64,000 nt of DNA, taken from assembly GCF_018614525.1 (NCBI RefSeq), contig NZ_JAGGOL010000008.1:1-64000 (forward strand), written 5' to 3'. The stretch comes from Streptomyces sp. ISL-11. GTDB taxonomy: Bacteria; Actinomycetota; Actinomycetes; Streptomycetales; Streptomycetaceae. Each line of letters starts with the position of its first letter. The first letter of the stretch is position 1. This document shows positions 53,844 to 63,286 of this stretch, in pieces. Position numbers and translations under genes: made by a program. The notes under the pieces were generated by a model. The model ran no database searches and was not told the DNA's origin. It saw only the letters and a list, made by a program, of their open reading frames with translations.

Positions 53844-54329
53844 GTGTTCACGAGCGTATTGATGATCGAGCAACCGCTGTCCGCCGAGGACGTCGACTTC
53901 GTGACCAGCCTCCACGACGACGAGATGTCCTTCGTGGTGCTGATGCAGCCCAGAGGCGCCGAGGACCGCCTGCTGCGCGCCATCGACGACGTCGCCCTCG
54001 GCGAGCTGGAACAGGCTGTCCACGAGGCCGACGAACCCGAGGGGGAACAGGCCCGCAGGCCCGCGGCCCTGGCCCTCGAACACTCGCTCCGCCTGCTCCG
54101 TGACGCCGGCTGCGAGGCCGTCGGCCAGACCGTCGACGGGCACCCCCTCGACCTGCTGCGGTCGGTCGTCGACCAGACCCACGCGGACGAGGTGATCGTG
54201 CTGACCGCCCCCCACCTGGTCGAGGAGTTCTTCCACCGCGACTGGGCCTCCCGGGCCCGGCACAAGGTCGGGGTGCCCGTCCTGAAGCTCTACGCCCACA
54301 ACGACGAGGACGCCTTCCCTCAGGGCTGA
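53844..54329 (+). CDS. small conserved protein, universal-stress-like
   Basis: 161 residues, acidic. N-terminal FTSVLMIEQPLSAEDVDFVTSLHDDEMSFVVLMQP and C-terminal HADEVIVLTAPHLVEEFFHRDWASRARHKVGVPVLKLYAHN give an alternating strand-helix pattern like universal stress proteins, but no ATP-binding glycine motif is seen. Common in Streptomyces; function unknown. GTG with GAAGGG about eight bases upstream. Its last 10 bp overlap the convergent ABC ATPase gene. Confidence 0.75.
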   Translation: MFTSVLMIEQPLSAEDVDFVTSLHDDEMSFVVLMQPRGAEDRLLRAIDDVALGELEQAVHEADEPEGEQARRPAALALEHSLRLLRDAGCEAVGQTVDGHPLDLLRSVVDQTHADEVIVLTAPHLVEEFFHRDWASRARHKVGVPVLKLYAHNDEDAFPQG

Positions 54330-55054
54330 CCCGGCGGCCCTCCGGGCTGACCCGGCGGGCCCCCGCCCAGCCGCCCGTCGTCCATCGCCAGCACCCGGTC
54401 CGCCCGCCTCAGCAGCGCCCGGTCGTGCGTGACCAGCACCGTCGCCGTGCGGTGCCGCCGCGTCACCTCGGCCAGCAGCTCCACCACCCGCTCGCCGCGC
54501 TCGTGATCCAGCGCCGACGTCGGCTCGTCCACCAGCAGCACGGACGGGCCGGCGAACAGCGCGCGGGCGATGTTCACGCGCTGCCGCTCGCCACCGGACA
54601 ACCGGTGCGGGCGGCGGCGGCGCTTCGCCGCGTCCAGCCCGACCGACTCCAGCAGCCCGGCCGCCCGCGCCCGCTCCGCCCGTACCCTCCCTCCCCGCAG
54701 GTGGGCCACGGCCAGCAGCTGTTCCTCGGCCGTCAGCGACGGCAGCAGGTTCGCCTGCTGGAACACGATGCCGATCCGCTCGCGGCGCAGCGCCGCGCGC
54801 TCCCGCTCGCTCATGCGCGCCGTCTCCCGCCCGGCCAGCACCACCCGGCCCGAGTCCGGCCGCAGCAGCGTCGCCGCCACCGCCAGGAGGCTCGACTTGC
54901 CCGAGCCGGACGGCCCGACGACCGCCACCAGCTCGCCGGGGGCCACGGTCAGGGACACCCGGTCCAGGGCCGTCAGGGTCCGGTCGCCATCCGGATAGGT
55001 GAGCGTCACGTCCTCCATCGCCAGGGCGGCCGCCGCGGTCGTCGGGGTGGTCAT
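54320..55054 (-). CDS. ABC transporter ATP-binding protein (MacB/LolD-like)
   Basis: 244 residues. Walker A VVGPSGSGKSSLLAVA, Q-loop GIVFQQANLLPSLTAEEQL, signature HRLSGGERQRVNIARAL, Walker B VLLVDEPTSALDHERGE and switch His in VTHDRALL. It belongs to the MacB/LolD class of mechanotransmission exporters, paired with the FtsX-like permease upstream. The C-terminus GGGPPGQPGGPPGQP is a short repeat. Start overlaps the permease stop by 4 bp. Confidence 0.9.
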   Translation of the reverse strand: MTTPTTAAAALAMEDVTLTYPDGDRTLTALDRVSLTVAPGELVAVVGPSGSGKSSLLAVAATLLRPDSGRVVLAGRETARMSERERAALRRERIGIVFQQANLLPSLTAEEQLLAVAHLRGGRVRAERARAAGLLESVGLDAAKRRRRPHRLSGGERQRVNIARALFAGPSVLLVDEPTSALDHERGERVVELLAEVTRRHRTATVLVTHDRALLRRADRVLAMDDGRLGGGPPGQPGGPPGQP

Positions 55055-56115
55055 CGGTTCGCTCCCAGTGCGGTCAGGGGATCCACGGAGGTGATGCGGC
55101 GCACGGCGAGCGCGGAGCCGGCCAGTCCCAGCAGCACCATCGCCGCCAGCGGTACGGCCACGGTGGCGGCACCCAGCTCGAACGGCACCGACGCCGACGC
55201 CAGCGCACCACCGCCCGCGCCCGCCGCCGCGCCCAGCGCCGCCCCGGAGAGCAGCACGGCGGCCGCCTGCCCCAGCGCGTCGCGCACCAGATAGCCGCTG
55301 CTCGCGCCCAGCGCCTTGAGCACCGCCACCTCGGGCCGCCGCTGCACCGTCCACACCGTGAAGAAGGCCCCCACCACCAGCGCGCCGACCGCGAAGAGGA
55401 AGCCCTGGACGAGCCGGAGCGTGCCGTGCTCGGCGGCGTAGCCGTCGATGCCGTCGAGCGCGGCGCCGGTCCCCACCGCCTTCGTGGACCGCGCGACGGC
55501 CCCCGGCGGGCCGCCCGCGCCGGTCACGGCGAGCGCCGTCGGCCACCGCTGGTGGCTCACCCGGTGCCAGGTCGCGAGGGTCGTCCACACGGCCGGGGCG
55601 TGCCCGTGGGCGCGGTCGGCCGTGATGCCCGAGACGGTCAGCTCCCGCGTGCCGAGGACGACCCGGTCGCCCACCTTGATACCGCCCTCCCGCGCGACGC
55701 GCCCGCTCACCGCGAGCCCGCCGTCCCCGGGCGCCGAACCGGACACCAGCGCGGGCCGCAGCCCCTCCGCGGTACCGAAGGCGCTCACCGACGTGGCCCT
55801 GCCGTGCGCCGTCAGCCGCGTCATCGCGACGCCCAGCGGCTCCGCCGCGCGGACGCCCGGCGCCGCACGCCACGCCGCCAGCTGCCGGTCGTCGACCGAG
55901 CTGTTGGAGAACGACACCTCGGGCTCCGCGCCGGCGGGCGCCCCGAAGACGACGCGCTGGGCCGGCAGCCCCGCGACGGCGGAGGTCGCCTCCCGGGCCA
56001 GGCCGTCGGTCAGGCCGTAGAGGAAGACCACCAGCGTGGTGACGAGCGCGACGACGGCGCCCATGAGGGCGAACCGCCCCCGGGCGAAACGGATGTCACG
56101 GAGTGCGACGAACAA
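55051..56115 (-). CDS. FtsX/MacB-like ABC transporter permease
   Basis: 354 residues. N-terminal LRDIRFARGRFALMGAVVALVTTLVVFLYGLTDGLA (first membrane helix), a large extracellular domain (about 55-235), then three membrane helices (FLFAVGALVVGAFFTVWTVQRRPEVAVLKALGAS, AAAVLLSGAALGAAAGAGGGALA and AVPLAAMVLLGLAGSALAVRRI), the FtsX topology. Exports a peptide, lipid or drug, or transmits force to an envelope protein; cargo unknown. The TTG at 56115 with GGGGAGGG upstream is preferred; longer frames upstream lack a good start. Divergent from the two-component system, a pairing often seen for drug- or stress-inducible exporters. Confidence 0.85.
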   Translation of the reverse strand: MFVALRDIRFARGRFALMGAVVALVTTLVVFLYGLTDGLAREATSAVAGLPAQRVVFGAPAGAEPEVSFSNSSVDDRQLAAWRAAPGVRAAEPLGVAMTRLTAHGRATSVSAFGTAEGLRPALVSGSAPGDGGLAVSGRVAREGGIKVGDRVVLGTRELTVSGITADRAHGHAPAVWTTLATWHRVSHQRWPTALAVTGAGGPPGAVARSTKAVGTGAALDGIDGYAAEHGTLRLVQGFLFAVGALVVGAFFTVWTVQRRPEVAVLKALGASSGYLVRDALGQAAAVLLSGAALGAAAGAGGGALASASVPFELGAATVAVPLAAMVLLGLAGSALAVRRITSVDPLTALGANR

Positions 56116-56287
56116 GGACCCTCCCCGGGCTCTGATCAGGACACCTCCACCGTGCCGCGCGCGGGCCGCGCCGCCATCAGGGCAAGGACGGGTCCCCGGC
56201 TCGTCCGTACGGCGCACCCGGAAATCAATCGAACGGTTGAGGGCCGGGCCGCCGGGCCCGCCCGGGCGGCGCCGTACGCTCGACGGG

Positions 56288-57514
56288 ATGACCCGAGACC
56301 CCGCCCCCGACGCGACGGCTCCGCGCGCTGGTGTGCGCGGCCGCCGCGCACACGAACGCGTCGCCGGCGAGGCGCCCTCACTGCGCCTGGTCCGGCTCGC
56401 GGTGCACGGCGCGTTCTACACGCTGCTCGCGGTCGCCCTCGGCCCCGCGCTCCTGGGGGCCGGGTCCCCGGCCGTCCTCGCGCCCGGCCTGCTGCTCGCC
56501 GCCGCCTACGGCGCCGGTGCCGTACGGCGGACCCGCCGGCCCGGCGCGTGGCTCACCGCCGTCACCGGCCTGTGGCTCGCCCTGCTCGTCATGGACCACG
56601 GCTTCAGCTACGTCGCCTTCCCGCTCTTCTTCCTCTTCCTGTACGCCCTGCCGGTGCGCTGGTCGCTGCCCGCGGTCGCGGCCTGCACCGCCGCCGTCGT
56701 CGCCGCCCAGGCGGCCGCGCCCGGCGGGCTCACCGCGGCCAAGGTCATCGGCCCCGTCGCCGGGGCGGCCGTCGCCGTCCTGACCGCCTACGGCTACGCC
56801 GCGCTCTACCGGGAGACCCGCCGGCGCCAGCGCCTGATCGACGACCTGGTCCGCACCCGCGACGAGCTCGCGGCCGCCCAGCGCGAGGCGGGCCGGCTCG
56901 CCGAGCGGCAGCGGCTCGCCCGCGAGATCCACGACACCCTGGCCCAGGGCCTGTCCAGCATCGTCCTGCTCGCCCGCGCCGCCGAGACCGCCGACACCGG
57001 CACGGCACGCGCGCGCATGCGCGAGGTCGCCCGGACCGCCTCCGACAACCTCGCCGAGGCCCGCCGGTTCGTCCAGGCCCTCACCCCGCCCGCCCTGGAC
57101 GACGCCACCCTGCCCGAGGCACTGCGCCGCGTCACCGCCCGCGCCCTGCCCACCGCCGCCTTCCACCTCGACGGCGAGCCGTGCGCCCTGCCCGTCGAGA
57201 CCGAGGTGGCCCTGCTGCGCCTGACCCAGGAGGCGCTCACCAACGTCGCCCGGCACGCCCGCGCCGACCGCGCCGCCGTGACCCTCTCCTACCTCGACGG
57301 CCAGGTCACCCTCGACGTCTACGACGACGGCGTCGGCTTCACCCCCGACGCCCCCGCCGCGGACGGCCGGCGCACCTTCGGCCTCCACGGCATGCGCGAG
57401 CGCATCACCGAGCTGGGCGGCACCCTGACCGTCGAGTCGGCCCCCGGCGAGGGCACGGCGGTCGCCGCCGCGCTGCCGGTCCGCACCGGCGTCATCGGGA
57501 CGGAGGCCGCGTGA
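56288..57514 (+). CDS. two-component sensor histidine kinase (NarL-type partner)
   Basis: 408 residues. Four to six membrane helices (about 40-175), then HisKA_3 with the phosphorylated His215 (LAREIHDTLAQGLSSIVLLARAAE) and a HATPase_c domain (LTQEALTNVARHARADRA, LDVYDDGVGFTP, FGLHGMRERITELGG). The membrane part has little extracellular loop, so it may sense membrane stress or a lipophilic signal. Its GTGA stop overlap couples it to the response regulator. Divergent from the MacB-like exporter, a probable target. Confidence 0.92.
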   Translation: MTRDPAPDATAPRAGVRGRRAHERVAGEAPSLRLVRLAVHGAFYTLLAVALGPALLGAGSPAVLAPGLLLAAAYGAGAVRRTRRPGAWLTAVTGLWLALLVMDHGFSYVAFPLFFLFLYALPVRWSLPAVAACTAAVVAAQAAAPGGLTAAKVIGPVAGAAVAVLTAYGYAALYRETRRRQRLIDDLVRTRDELAAAQREAGRLAERQRLAREIHDTLAQGLSSIVLLARAAETADTGTARARMREVARTASDNLAEARRFVQALTPPALDDATLPEALRRVTARALPTAAFHLDGEPCALPVETEVALLRLTQEALTNVARHARADRAAVTLSYLDGQVTLDVYDDGVGFTPDAPAADGRRTFGLHGMRERITELGGTLTVESAPGEGTAVAAALPVRTGVIGTEAA

Positions 57515-58152
57515 CCGGCGTCATCCGCGTGCTCCTCGTCGACGACCACCCCGTCGTACGCCGCGGCCTGCGCGCCATGGTCGACGACCTGCCCGAGGTG
57601 ACGGCCGTCGGCGAGGCCGCCGACGGCGGCGAGGCCCTGCGCCTCCTCGACGGCGGTGCACGGCCGGACGTGGTCCTGATGGACCTCCAGATGGGCACCG
57701 GCATGCACGGCGTGGAGGCGACCCGCCGCATCACCGCCCTGCCCGACCCGCCCGCCGTCCTCATCCTCACCACCTACAGCACCGATGCCGACATCCTCGC
57801 CGCCGTCGAGGCCGGGGCCACCGGCTACCTCCTCAAGGACGCGCCGCCGGAGGAGGTCGCGGCCGCCGTCCACGCCGCCGCCCGCGGCGAGACCGTCCTC
57901 GCCCCACCGGTCGCCGCCCGCCTGCTGGGCCGCGTACGGGCCGGCGGCCGGCCCGCCCTGTCGCCGCGCGAGACGGAGATCCTCGGGCTGCTCGGCGAGG
58001 GGCTCGCCAACCGGCAGATCTCCCGCCGCCTCTTCATCAGCGAGGCCACGGTCAAGACCCACCTCGTGCACATCTACGGCAAGCTCGGCGTCGACAGCCG
58101 TACCGCGGCCGTCGCGGCGGGCCTGGCGGCGGGGCTGATCCGCCCGGTGTGA
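57511..58152 (+). CDS. NarL/LuxR-type response regulator
   Basis: 213 residues. Receiver with acidic pair Asp11-Asp12 (VLLVDDHPVV), phosphorylated Asp58 (VVLMDLQMGTGMHG) and Lys in YLLKDAPPEE. C-terminal LuxR helix-turn-helix SPRETEILGLLGEGLANRQISRRLFISEATVKTHLVHIYGKLGV. Partner of the kinase just upstream (4-bp overlap) and a likely activator of the divergent ABC exporter. Confidence 0.93.
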   Translation: MTGVIRVLLVDDHPVVRRGLRAMVDDLPEVTAVGEAADGGEALRLLDGGARPDVVLMDLQMGTGMHGVEATRRITALPDPPAVLILTTYSTDADILAAVEAGATGYLLKDAPPEEVAAAVHAAARGETVLAPPVAARLLGRVRAGGRPALSPRETEILGLLGEGLANRQISRRLFISEATVKTHLVHIYGKLGVDSRTAAVAAGLAAGLIRPV

Positions 58153-58230
58153 CGGGCGCGGGCCGGACTGTCGGCGGCGGGTGCGACAATTCCTTGCAGT
58201 CACGAACGCCGACCTCAGGGAGCACCGCAC

Positions 58231-59628
58231 ATGGCACCGGCCGTCCCCACGACGATGGACCGACCGCACTTCATCGGCATCGGCGGCGCCGGCATGTCGG
58301 GCATCGCGAAGATCCTCGCCCAGCGCGGCGCGAGCGTCGCCGGCAGCGACGCCAAGGACTCCGCGACCGCCGAGGCGCTGCGCGCCCTGGGCGCCACCGT
58401 GCACATCGGCCACGCCGCCGCCCACCTGGCCGAGGACGCCACCTGCGTGGTCGTCTCCAGTGCCATCCGCGCCGACAACCCCGAGCTCGCGGCCGCCGCC
58501 GAGCGCGGCATCCCCGTCGTGCACCGCTCCGACGCGCTCGCCCGCCTGATGGACGGCCTGCGCCCGATCGCCGTCGCCGGCACCCACGGCAAGACGACCA
58601 CGACCTCCATGCTCGCGGTCTCCCTCGACGCCCTCGGCCTCGCCCCGTCGTACGCCATCGGCGGCGACCTGGGCGCCCCCGGCTCCAACGCCTGCCACGG
58701 GGACGGCGAGATCTTCGTGGCGGAGGCGGACGAGAGCGACCGCAGCTTCCACAAGTACGCGCCCGAGGTCGCCATCATCCTCAACGTGGAGCTCGACCAC
58801 CACGCCAACTACGCGTCGATGGACGAGATCTACGAGTCCTTCGACACCTTCGTGGGCCGTATCCGCCCTGGCGGCACGCTCGTAGTCGCCGCCGACCAGG
58901 CCGGCGCCCGCGAGCTGACCGAGCGCGTCTCGGGCCGCTACGACATCGAGGTCGTCACCTACGGCGAGGCCGAGGACGCCGACGTCCGGGTCCTCAAGGT
59001 CAACCCGCGCGGCCTGACCAGCGAGGTCACCGTCCTGCTGAACGGCAAGATGCTGACCTTCACCGTCTCCGTGCCCGGCCGGCACTACGCGCACAACGCC
59101 GTCGCCGCCCTCGCCGCGGGCGTCGCGCTCGGCATCCCGGTGCACAACCTCGCCTCCGCGCTCGGCAAGTACACCGGCGTCAAGCGCCGCCTCCAGCTCA
59201 AGGGCGAGGCCGGCGGCGTCCAGGTCATCGACTCCTACGCCCACCACCCGACCGAGATGACCGCCGACCTGGAGGCCATCCGGGGCGCGGTCGGCGACGC
59301 CGCGCGCGTCCTGGTCGTCTTCCAGCCGCACCTGTTCAGCCGCACCCAGGAGCTCGGCACCGAGATGGGACAGGCGCTCGCCCTGGCCGACGCCTCGGTG
59401 GTCCTGGACATCTACCCCGCCCGCGAGGACCCGATCCCCGGCATCACCAGCGCCCTGATCATCGACGCCGCCCAGGAAGCGGGCGCCGACGTGCGCGCCG
59501 AGCACACCATGGCCGCGATCCCGGACGTCGTCGCGGGAATGGCCGGGCCCGGCGATCTCGTTCTGACCATGGGCGCCGGTGACGTCACGGACCTCGGTCC
59601 GGCGATCCTGGCCCGCCTGGAGAGCTGA
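58231..59628 (+). CDS. murC: UDP-N-acetylmuramate-L-alanine ligase
   Basis: 465 residues. Adds L-alanine to UDP-MurNAc, the first amino acid of the peptidoglycan stem. FIGIGGAGMSGIAKIL at the N-terminal Rossmann domain, ATP loop AVAGTHGKTTTTSMLA, VAEADESDRSFHKY and ILNVELDHHANY in the Mur ligase centre, and IDSYAHHPTEMTADLEAIRG in the C-terminal domain. It lies outside the division/wall cluster, as in other Streptomyces. CAGGGAG seven bases upstream of the ATG. msrB follows after 40 bp. Confidence 0.93.
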   Translation: MAPAVPTTMDRPHFIGIGGAGMSGIAKILAQRGASVAGSDAKDSATAEALRALGATVHIGHAAAHLAEDATCVVVSSAIRADNPELAAAAERGIPVVHRSDALARLMDGLRPIAVAGTHGKTTTTSMLAVSLDALGLAPSYAIGGDLGAPGSNACHGDGEIFVAEADESDRSFHKYAPEVAIILNVELDHHANYASMDEIYESFDTFVGRIRPGGTLVVAADQAGARELTERVSGRYDIEVVTYGEAEDADVRVLKVNPRGLTSEVTVLLNGKMLTFTVSVPGRHYAHNAVAALAAGVALGIPVHNLASALGKYTGVKRRLQLKGEAGGVQVIDSYAHHPTEMTADLEAIRGAVGDAARVLVVFQPHLFSRTQELGTEMGQALALADASVVLDIYPAREDPIPGITSALIIDAAQEAGADVRAEHTMAAIPDVVAGMAGPGDLVLTMGAGDVTDLGPAILARLES

Positions 59629-59668
59629 CACCGCCGGACCACCGGCAGGAACGGAAGGAACGCGCGAC

Positions 59669-60076
59669 ATGGCGTACGAGGTCGAGAAGACGGACGAGCA
59701 GTGGCGCGCGGAGCTGACCCCGGCGGAGTACCAGGTGCTCCGCCGGGCCGGCACCGAGCCCGCCTTCCGCGGTGAGTACACCGACACCACCACGACCGGC
59801 GTCTATTCCTGCCGGGCCTGCGGCGCGGAGCTGTTCCGCTCGACGGAGAAGTTCGCGAGCCACTGCGGCTGGCCGAGCTTCTTCGACCCGAAGGACACCT
59901 CCGCCGTCGAGCTCGTCGAGGACCGTTCGCACGGCATGGCCCGCACCGAGGTGCGCTGCGCCCGCTGCGGCTCGCACCTCGGCCACGTCTTCGAGGGCGA
60001 GGGGTACCCCACCCCCACCGACCAGCGCTACTGCATCAACTCGATCTCGCTCCGGCTGGAGCCGGAGGAGGGCTGA
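59669..60076 (+). CDS. msrB: peptide-methionine (R)-S-oxide reductase
   Basis: 135 residues. Repairs methionine-R-sulfoxide in proteins. Zinc-binding CRAC and CARC pairs, SHCGWPSFFDP, RCGSHLGHVFEGEGYPTPTDQRYCINSISLRL with the catalytic Cys in RYCINS. GGAAGGAA upstream of the ATG at 59669. Just downstream of murC on the same strand. Confidence 0.95.
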   Translation: MAYEVEKTDEQWRAELTPAEYQVLRRAGTEPAFRGEYTDTTTTGVYSCRACGAELFRSTEKFASHCGWPSFFDPKDTSAVELVEDRSHGMARTEVRCARCGSHLGHVFEGEGYPTPTDQRYCINSISLRLEPEEG

Positions 60077-60104
60077 GCCGCGCGCCGGCCCGTCGCGGTG
60101 CCCC

Positions 60105-60395
60105 TTACTTCAGGGCGGCCAGGCCCTTCTTGAGGTCGTCCGCGTTCATCACCGGGTGCAGCTCGATCTCGGCCTCCATTTCGAGGAAGAGCTGCTCACA
60201 GATGGCGGGCATCTGTGAGGCGTCCTCCATGTCGAAGACCATCAGGCAGGTGCGGCCGCCGTCCAGCGAGGTGAAGTAGGCGGCCTCGGGGCGGAGCTGT
60301 TCCATCAGCCCCTCGATGACCTTCGGCATCGAGCCCTTGCGGAGCGACTCGTTCCCGGCGCGGGTGTCCATCCGGGCCCTCAGCAGTGTGCGCAT
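60105..60395 (-). CDS. small conserved protein of unknown function
   Basis: 96 residues. Core MPKVIEGLMEQLRPEAAYFTSLDGGRTCLMVFDMEDASQMPAICEQLFLEMEAEIELHPVMNADDLKKGLAAL has the pattern of a ferredoxin-like alpha/beta (dimeric barrel) fold. I do not know its role. ATG 60395 with GAGGGA about eleven bases upstream; the internal ATGs (after GNESLRKGS) are alternative starts. Convergent with msrB and 55 bp after treZ starts nothing further. Confidence 0.65.
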   Translation of the reverse strand: MRTLLRARMDTRAGNESLRKGSMPKVIEGLMEQLRPEAAYFTSLDGGRTCLMVFDMEDASQMPAICEQLFLEMEAEIELHPVMNADDLKKGLAALK

Positions 60396-60449
60396 GGCGC
60401 ATCACGTCCCTCGGTGCGACGCACCGCACCCGGCGCTCCGGCTCCGCGC

Positions 60450-62246
60450 TCACTGAGGCGCGGATACGCCCTCCCTCAGGGTCTCTCCGGCCGCCCACGG
60501 CCGCAACGCCTGGCTGCGGCGCAGAACGGCCGCCGACTCGGCCGGCAGGACCAGCGGGCCGCCGTCGCGCGGCAGGTCCACCGGCAGCCAGGCGGCCAGC
60601 ACCCCGGTGGGCACCGCCGTACCGAGCGGTACGGCGGCGGGCCGGCCGGTGGGATTGACGACGACGCACAGCGAGCCCCGCAGCAGCACGGCCGTCAGGT
60701 CCCCGGCGACGGTGACGGCCGTGTCCGACAGCGGGGCGGCCGCCGGTTCGGCGCGCCGCAGCGCGATCAGGCGCCGGTGCCACTCCAGCAGCTCCCGGTG
60801 CGGCCCGCGCTCCGGCTCGGCCCAGTCCAGGCAGGAGCGCTCGCGCGTGGCCGGGTCCTGCGGGTCGGGGACGTCCTTCGCCGCCCACCCGTGCGCGGCG
60901 AACTCCCGGCGCCGGCCGGTGCGTACCGCCTCGGCCAGCTCCGGGTCGGTGTGGTCGGTGAAGTACTGCCAGGGGGTGCGCGCGCCCCACTCCTCGCCCA
61001 TGAACAGCATGGGCGTGAAGGGTCCGCACAGCACCAGCGCGGCGGCGCACGCCAGCAGGCCGGGGGAGAGGTGCGCCGACAGCCGGTCGCCCAGGGCGCG
61101 GTTGCCGATCTGGTCGTGGGTCTGGGCGTAGCCCAGGAGCCGCCAGGCGGGGGTGTCCGGGGTGAGGGGGTGGCCGTGCCGGCGGCCGCGGAAGGCGGAG
61201 TGGGTGCCGTCGTGGAAGAAGCCGCCGGTCAGCGTCTTGGCCAGGGCGTGGGCCGGGTCGGCGGCGAAGTCGGCGTAGTAGCCCTGGGACTCGCCGGTCA
61301 GGGCGGTGTGCAGCGCGTGATGGAAGTCGTCGTTCCACTGCGCGTGGAGCCCCTGGCCGCCGGCCTCGCGCGGGGTGGTGGTGGCCGGGTCGTCCAGATC
61401 GGACTCGGCGATCAGGAACAGTGGCCGCCCCAGCCGCGCGGCCAGCGCGTCGACGGCACCGGACAGCTCGGCCAGGAAGTGCTTCGGCCGGGTGTCGGCC
61501 AGCGCGTGGACCGCGTCCAGGCGCAGCCCGTCGAGGCGGTAGTCCCGCAGCCACGCCAGCGCACTGCCCGTCAGATAGGCGCGCACCTCGTCCGATCCGG
61601 GGGCGTCGAGATTGACGGCGGCGCCCCACGGCGTCTCGTGGGTGTCGGTGAAGTACGGGCCGAACGCGGGCAGATGGTTGCCCGACGGCCCCAAGTGGTT
61701 GTGCACCACGTCCAGGACGACGCCGAGGCCCAGCGCGTGCGCCGCGTCCACGAAGCGCACCAGCCCCGCGGGACCGCCGTAGGGCTCGTGCACCGCCCAC
61801 GGTGCCACCCCGTCGTATCCCCAGCCGTGCCGGCCGGGGAACGGGCACACCGGCATCAGTTCCACGTGGGTGACGCCCAGTTCCGCCAGGTGGGGCAGCC
61901 GGGCGGTGGCCGCGTCGAAGGTGCCCTCGCGGGTGAACGTGCCGATGTGCAGCTCGTACAGCACCGCGCCCGGCAGGGGCACGCCCGGCCAGTCCCGCCG
62001 CCAGGGGAAGCGGTCCGGGAGGACGACGGCGGAGAGCCCGTCCGGGCCGTCGGGCAGGCGGCGCGAGCGCGGGTCGGGCAGCACCGGGCCGCCGTCGAGG
62101 GCGAAGCCGTAGCGGCTGCCCTCGCCGGCCGGGGCCTCGCACCGCCACCAGCCGGCGCGGGCCGGGTCCCGGTCCATGGCGTGCTCCCGGCCGTCCGCGG
62201 CCAGGGTGACCCGTTCGGCGTCCGGCGCCCACACCTCGAACAGCAC
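60450..62246 (-). CDS. treZ: malto-oligosyltrehalose trehalohydrolase
   Basis: 598-residue GH13 enzyme. N-terminal FEVWAPDAERVTLAADG (CBM48-like domain), then the barrel with LDVVHNHLGPSG, DGLRLDAVHAL (nucleophile Asp), FLIAESDLDD (acid Glu) and GYAQTHDQIGNRALGDRLSAHL (third Asp). It releases trehalose from maltooligosyltrehalose, the second step of the TreY-TreZ route from glycogen; treY is not in the window. GTG 62246 with AGGAG seven bases upstream. Confidence 0.93.
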   Translation of the reverse strand: MLFEVWAPDAERVTLAADGREHAMDRDPARAGWWRCEAPAGEGSRYGFALDGGPVLPDPRSRRLPDGPDGLSAVVLPDRFPWRRDWPGVPLPGAVLYELHIGTFTREGTFDAATARLPHLAELGVTHVELMPVCPFPGRHGWGYDGVAPWAVHEPYGGPAGLVRFVDAAHALGLGVVLDVVHNHLGPSGNHLPAFGPYFTDTHETPWGAAVNLDAPGSDEVRAYLTGSALAWLRDYRLDGLRLDAVHALADTRPKHFLAELSGAVDALAARLGRPLFLIAESDLDDPATTTPREAGGQGLHAQWNDDFHHALHTALTGESQGYYADFAADPAHALAKTLTGGFFHDGTHSAFRGRRHGHPLTPDTPAWRLLGYAQTHDQIGNRALGDRLSAHLSPGLLACAAALVLCGPFTPMLFMGEEWGARTPWQYFTDHTDPELAEAVRTGRRREFAAHGWAAKDVPDPQDPATRERSCLDWAEPERGPHRELLEWHRRLIALRRAEPAAAPLSDTAVTVAGDLTAVLLRGSLCVVVNPTGRPAAVPLGTAVPTGVLAAWLPVDLPRDGGPLVLPAESAAVLRRSQALRPWAAGETLREGVSAPQ

Positions 62247-62293
62247 GGCCGGCTCCTCTCGACGACGACAGTGCTGCCCATCGTGCCGCGCGC

Positions 62294-63217
62294 TCACCCC
62301 TCCAGGGGCGGAAGCAGGTCGACGCGCTCCTGGGTCACCGGGTACCCGGCCCTGGCGAAGGCCGCGGCCATCGGGTGGTTGCCCTGGTCGGTCGCGGCGG
62401 TGATCCGATCGGCGCCCTCGGCCACCAGGTCGTGGGTGCACTCCACCAGCAGGTCGTACGCGTAGCCGTGGCCGCGCCGCTCCGGGACGACCCCGATGTA
62501 GCCCACGCAGGGGCCGTTGGGGTTGCGCGCGGGCACCTGGATGCCGACGAGCTCACCGCCGGGCGTGTACCCGAGCTTCCACCAGGCGCGGGGCGAGGGC
62601 AGCCAGTGAAGGAAGCCCATGAAGTCCTCCAGGGCCGCGTCCGGTCCGCTCTCCGCGATGTTGTGGCGGTCGTGGGCGTCGAGGGTGCCCTCGAAGGTGC
62701 GGCGCACCACGTCCCGTACGACCGCGTCGTCGGGCTCGGGCCGGAACTCCAGCCGGCCGGGCCGCGCCGGGAGCGGGTCGCCGGTCGTCCACTCGTAGCG
62801 GTAGCGCTCGACCAGCGGCCGCATCCCGGCGGCCTCGGCCGCCGCGACGCGGGACCCGACGGCGGCGCGCAGGTCCGGCCTCTCCCGCCAGCCGGGCGGG
62901 GCGAGCAGGCTGTACTCCGCGCGCAGCGGCGCCTCGCGCAGCAGCCGGGCGGCCGCCTCGTCCTCGCCCTCGGCGAAGTCGAACCAGTCGAGCACCTTGG
63001 GCGCCCCGTCGTCCGGCGCGCCCCACCAGGCGGCGCGGGCGACGACGGTGTCGCCGCGCAGCGCGACCCAGGTCCAGTCCGGGCGGTACTCGCCGCCCTC
63101 GTGGACGGGCGCGTAGCCGTGGCCGAAGGCGGCCCGGCCGACGAGGCCCGGATCGGCGAGGGCGGTGAAGAGAGCGGTGTCGTGCTCGGTGAGCGCGCGG
63201 ACGACCAGCTCGGGCAT
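62294..63217 (-). CDS. GNAT-family N-acetyltransferase
   Basis: 307 residues. The C-terminal half has the acetyl-CoA loop of GNAT enzymes: GYIGVVPERRGHGYAYDLLVECTHDLVAEGADRITAATDQGNHPMAAAFARAGYPV. The N-terminal half (RPDWTWVALRGDTVVARAAWWGAPDDGAPK) is a second, degenerate GNAT-like domain. Substrate unknown. ATG with GAAGGACCC upstream. Confidence 0.88.
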   Translation of the reverse strand: MPELVVRALTEHDTALFTALADPGLVGRAAFGHGYAPVHEGGEYRPDWTWVALRGDTVVARAAWWGAPDDGAPKVLDWFDFAEGEDEAAARLLREAPLRAEYSLLAPPGWRERPDLRAAVGSRVAAAEAAGMRPLVERYRYEWTTGDPLPARPGRLEFRPEPDDAVVRDVVRRTFEGTLDAHDRHNIAESGPDAALEDFMGFLHWLPSPRAWWKLGYTPGGELVGIQVPARNPNGPCVGYIGVVPERRGHGYAYDLLVECTHDLVAEGADRITAATDQGNHPMAAAFARAGYPVTQERVDLLPPLEG

Positions 63218-63286
63218 GAAGGGTCCTTCTTCCGTTGACGGCCCCGGAACCGTAGGGCCGCCGCCCCGGGGTCGTCCACGTGTTTT

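Noticed and set aside
54320..56115. ABC pair considered as FtsEX
   Set aside because: The ATPase and permease lengths fit MacB-like exporters, and the genes are divergent from a two-component system rather than beside prfB/smpB as ftsEX is in actinobacteria.
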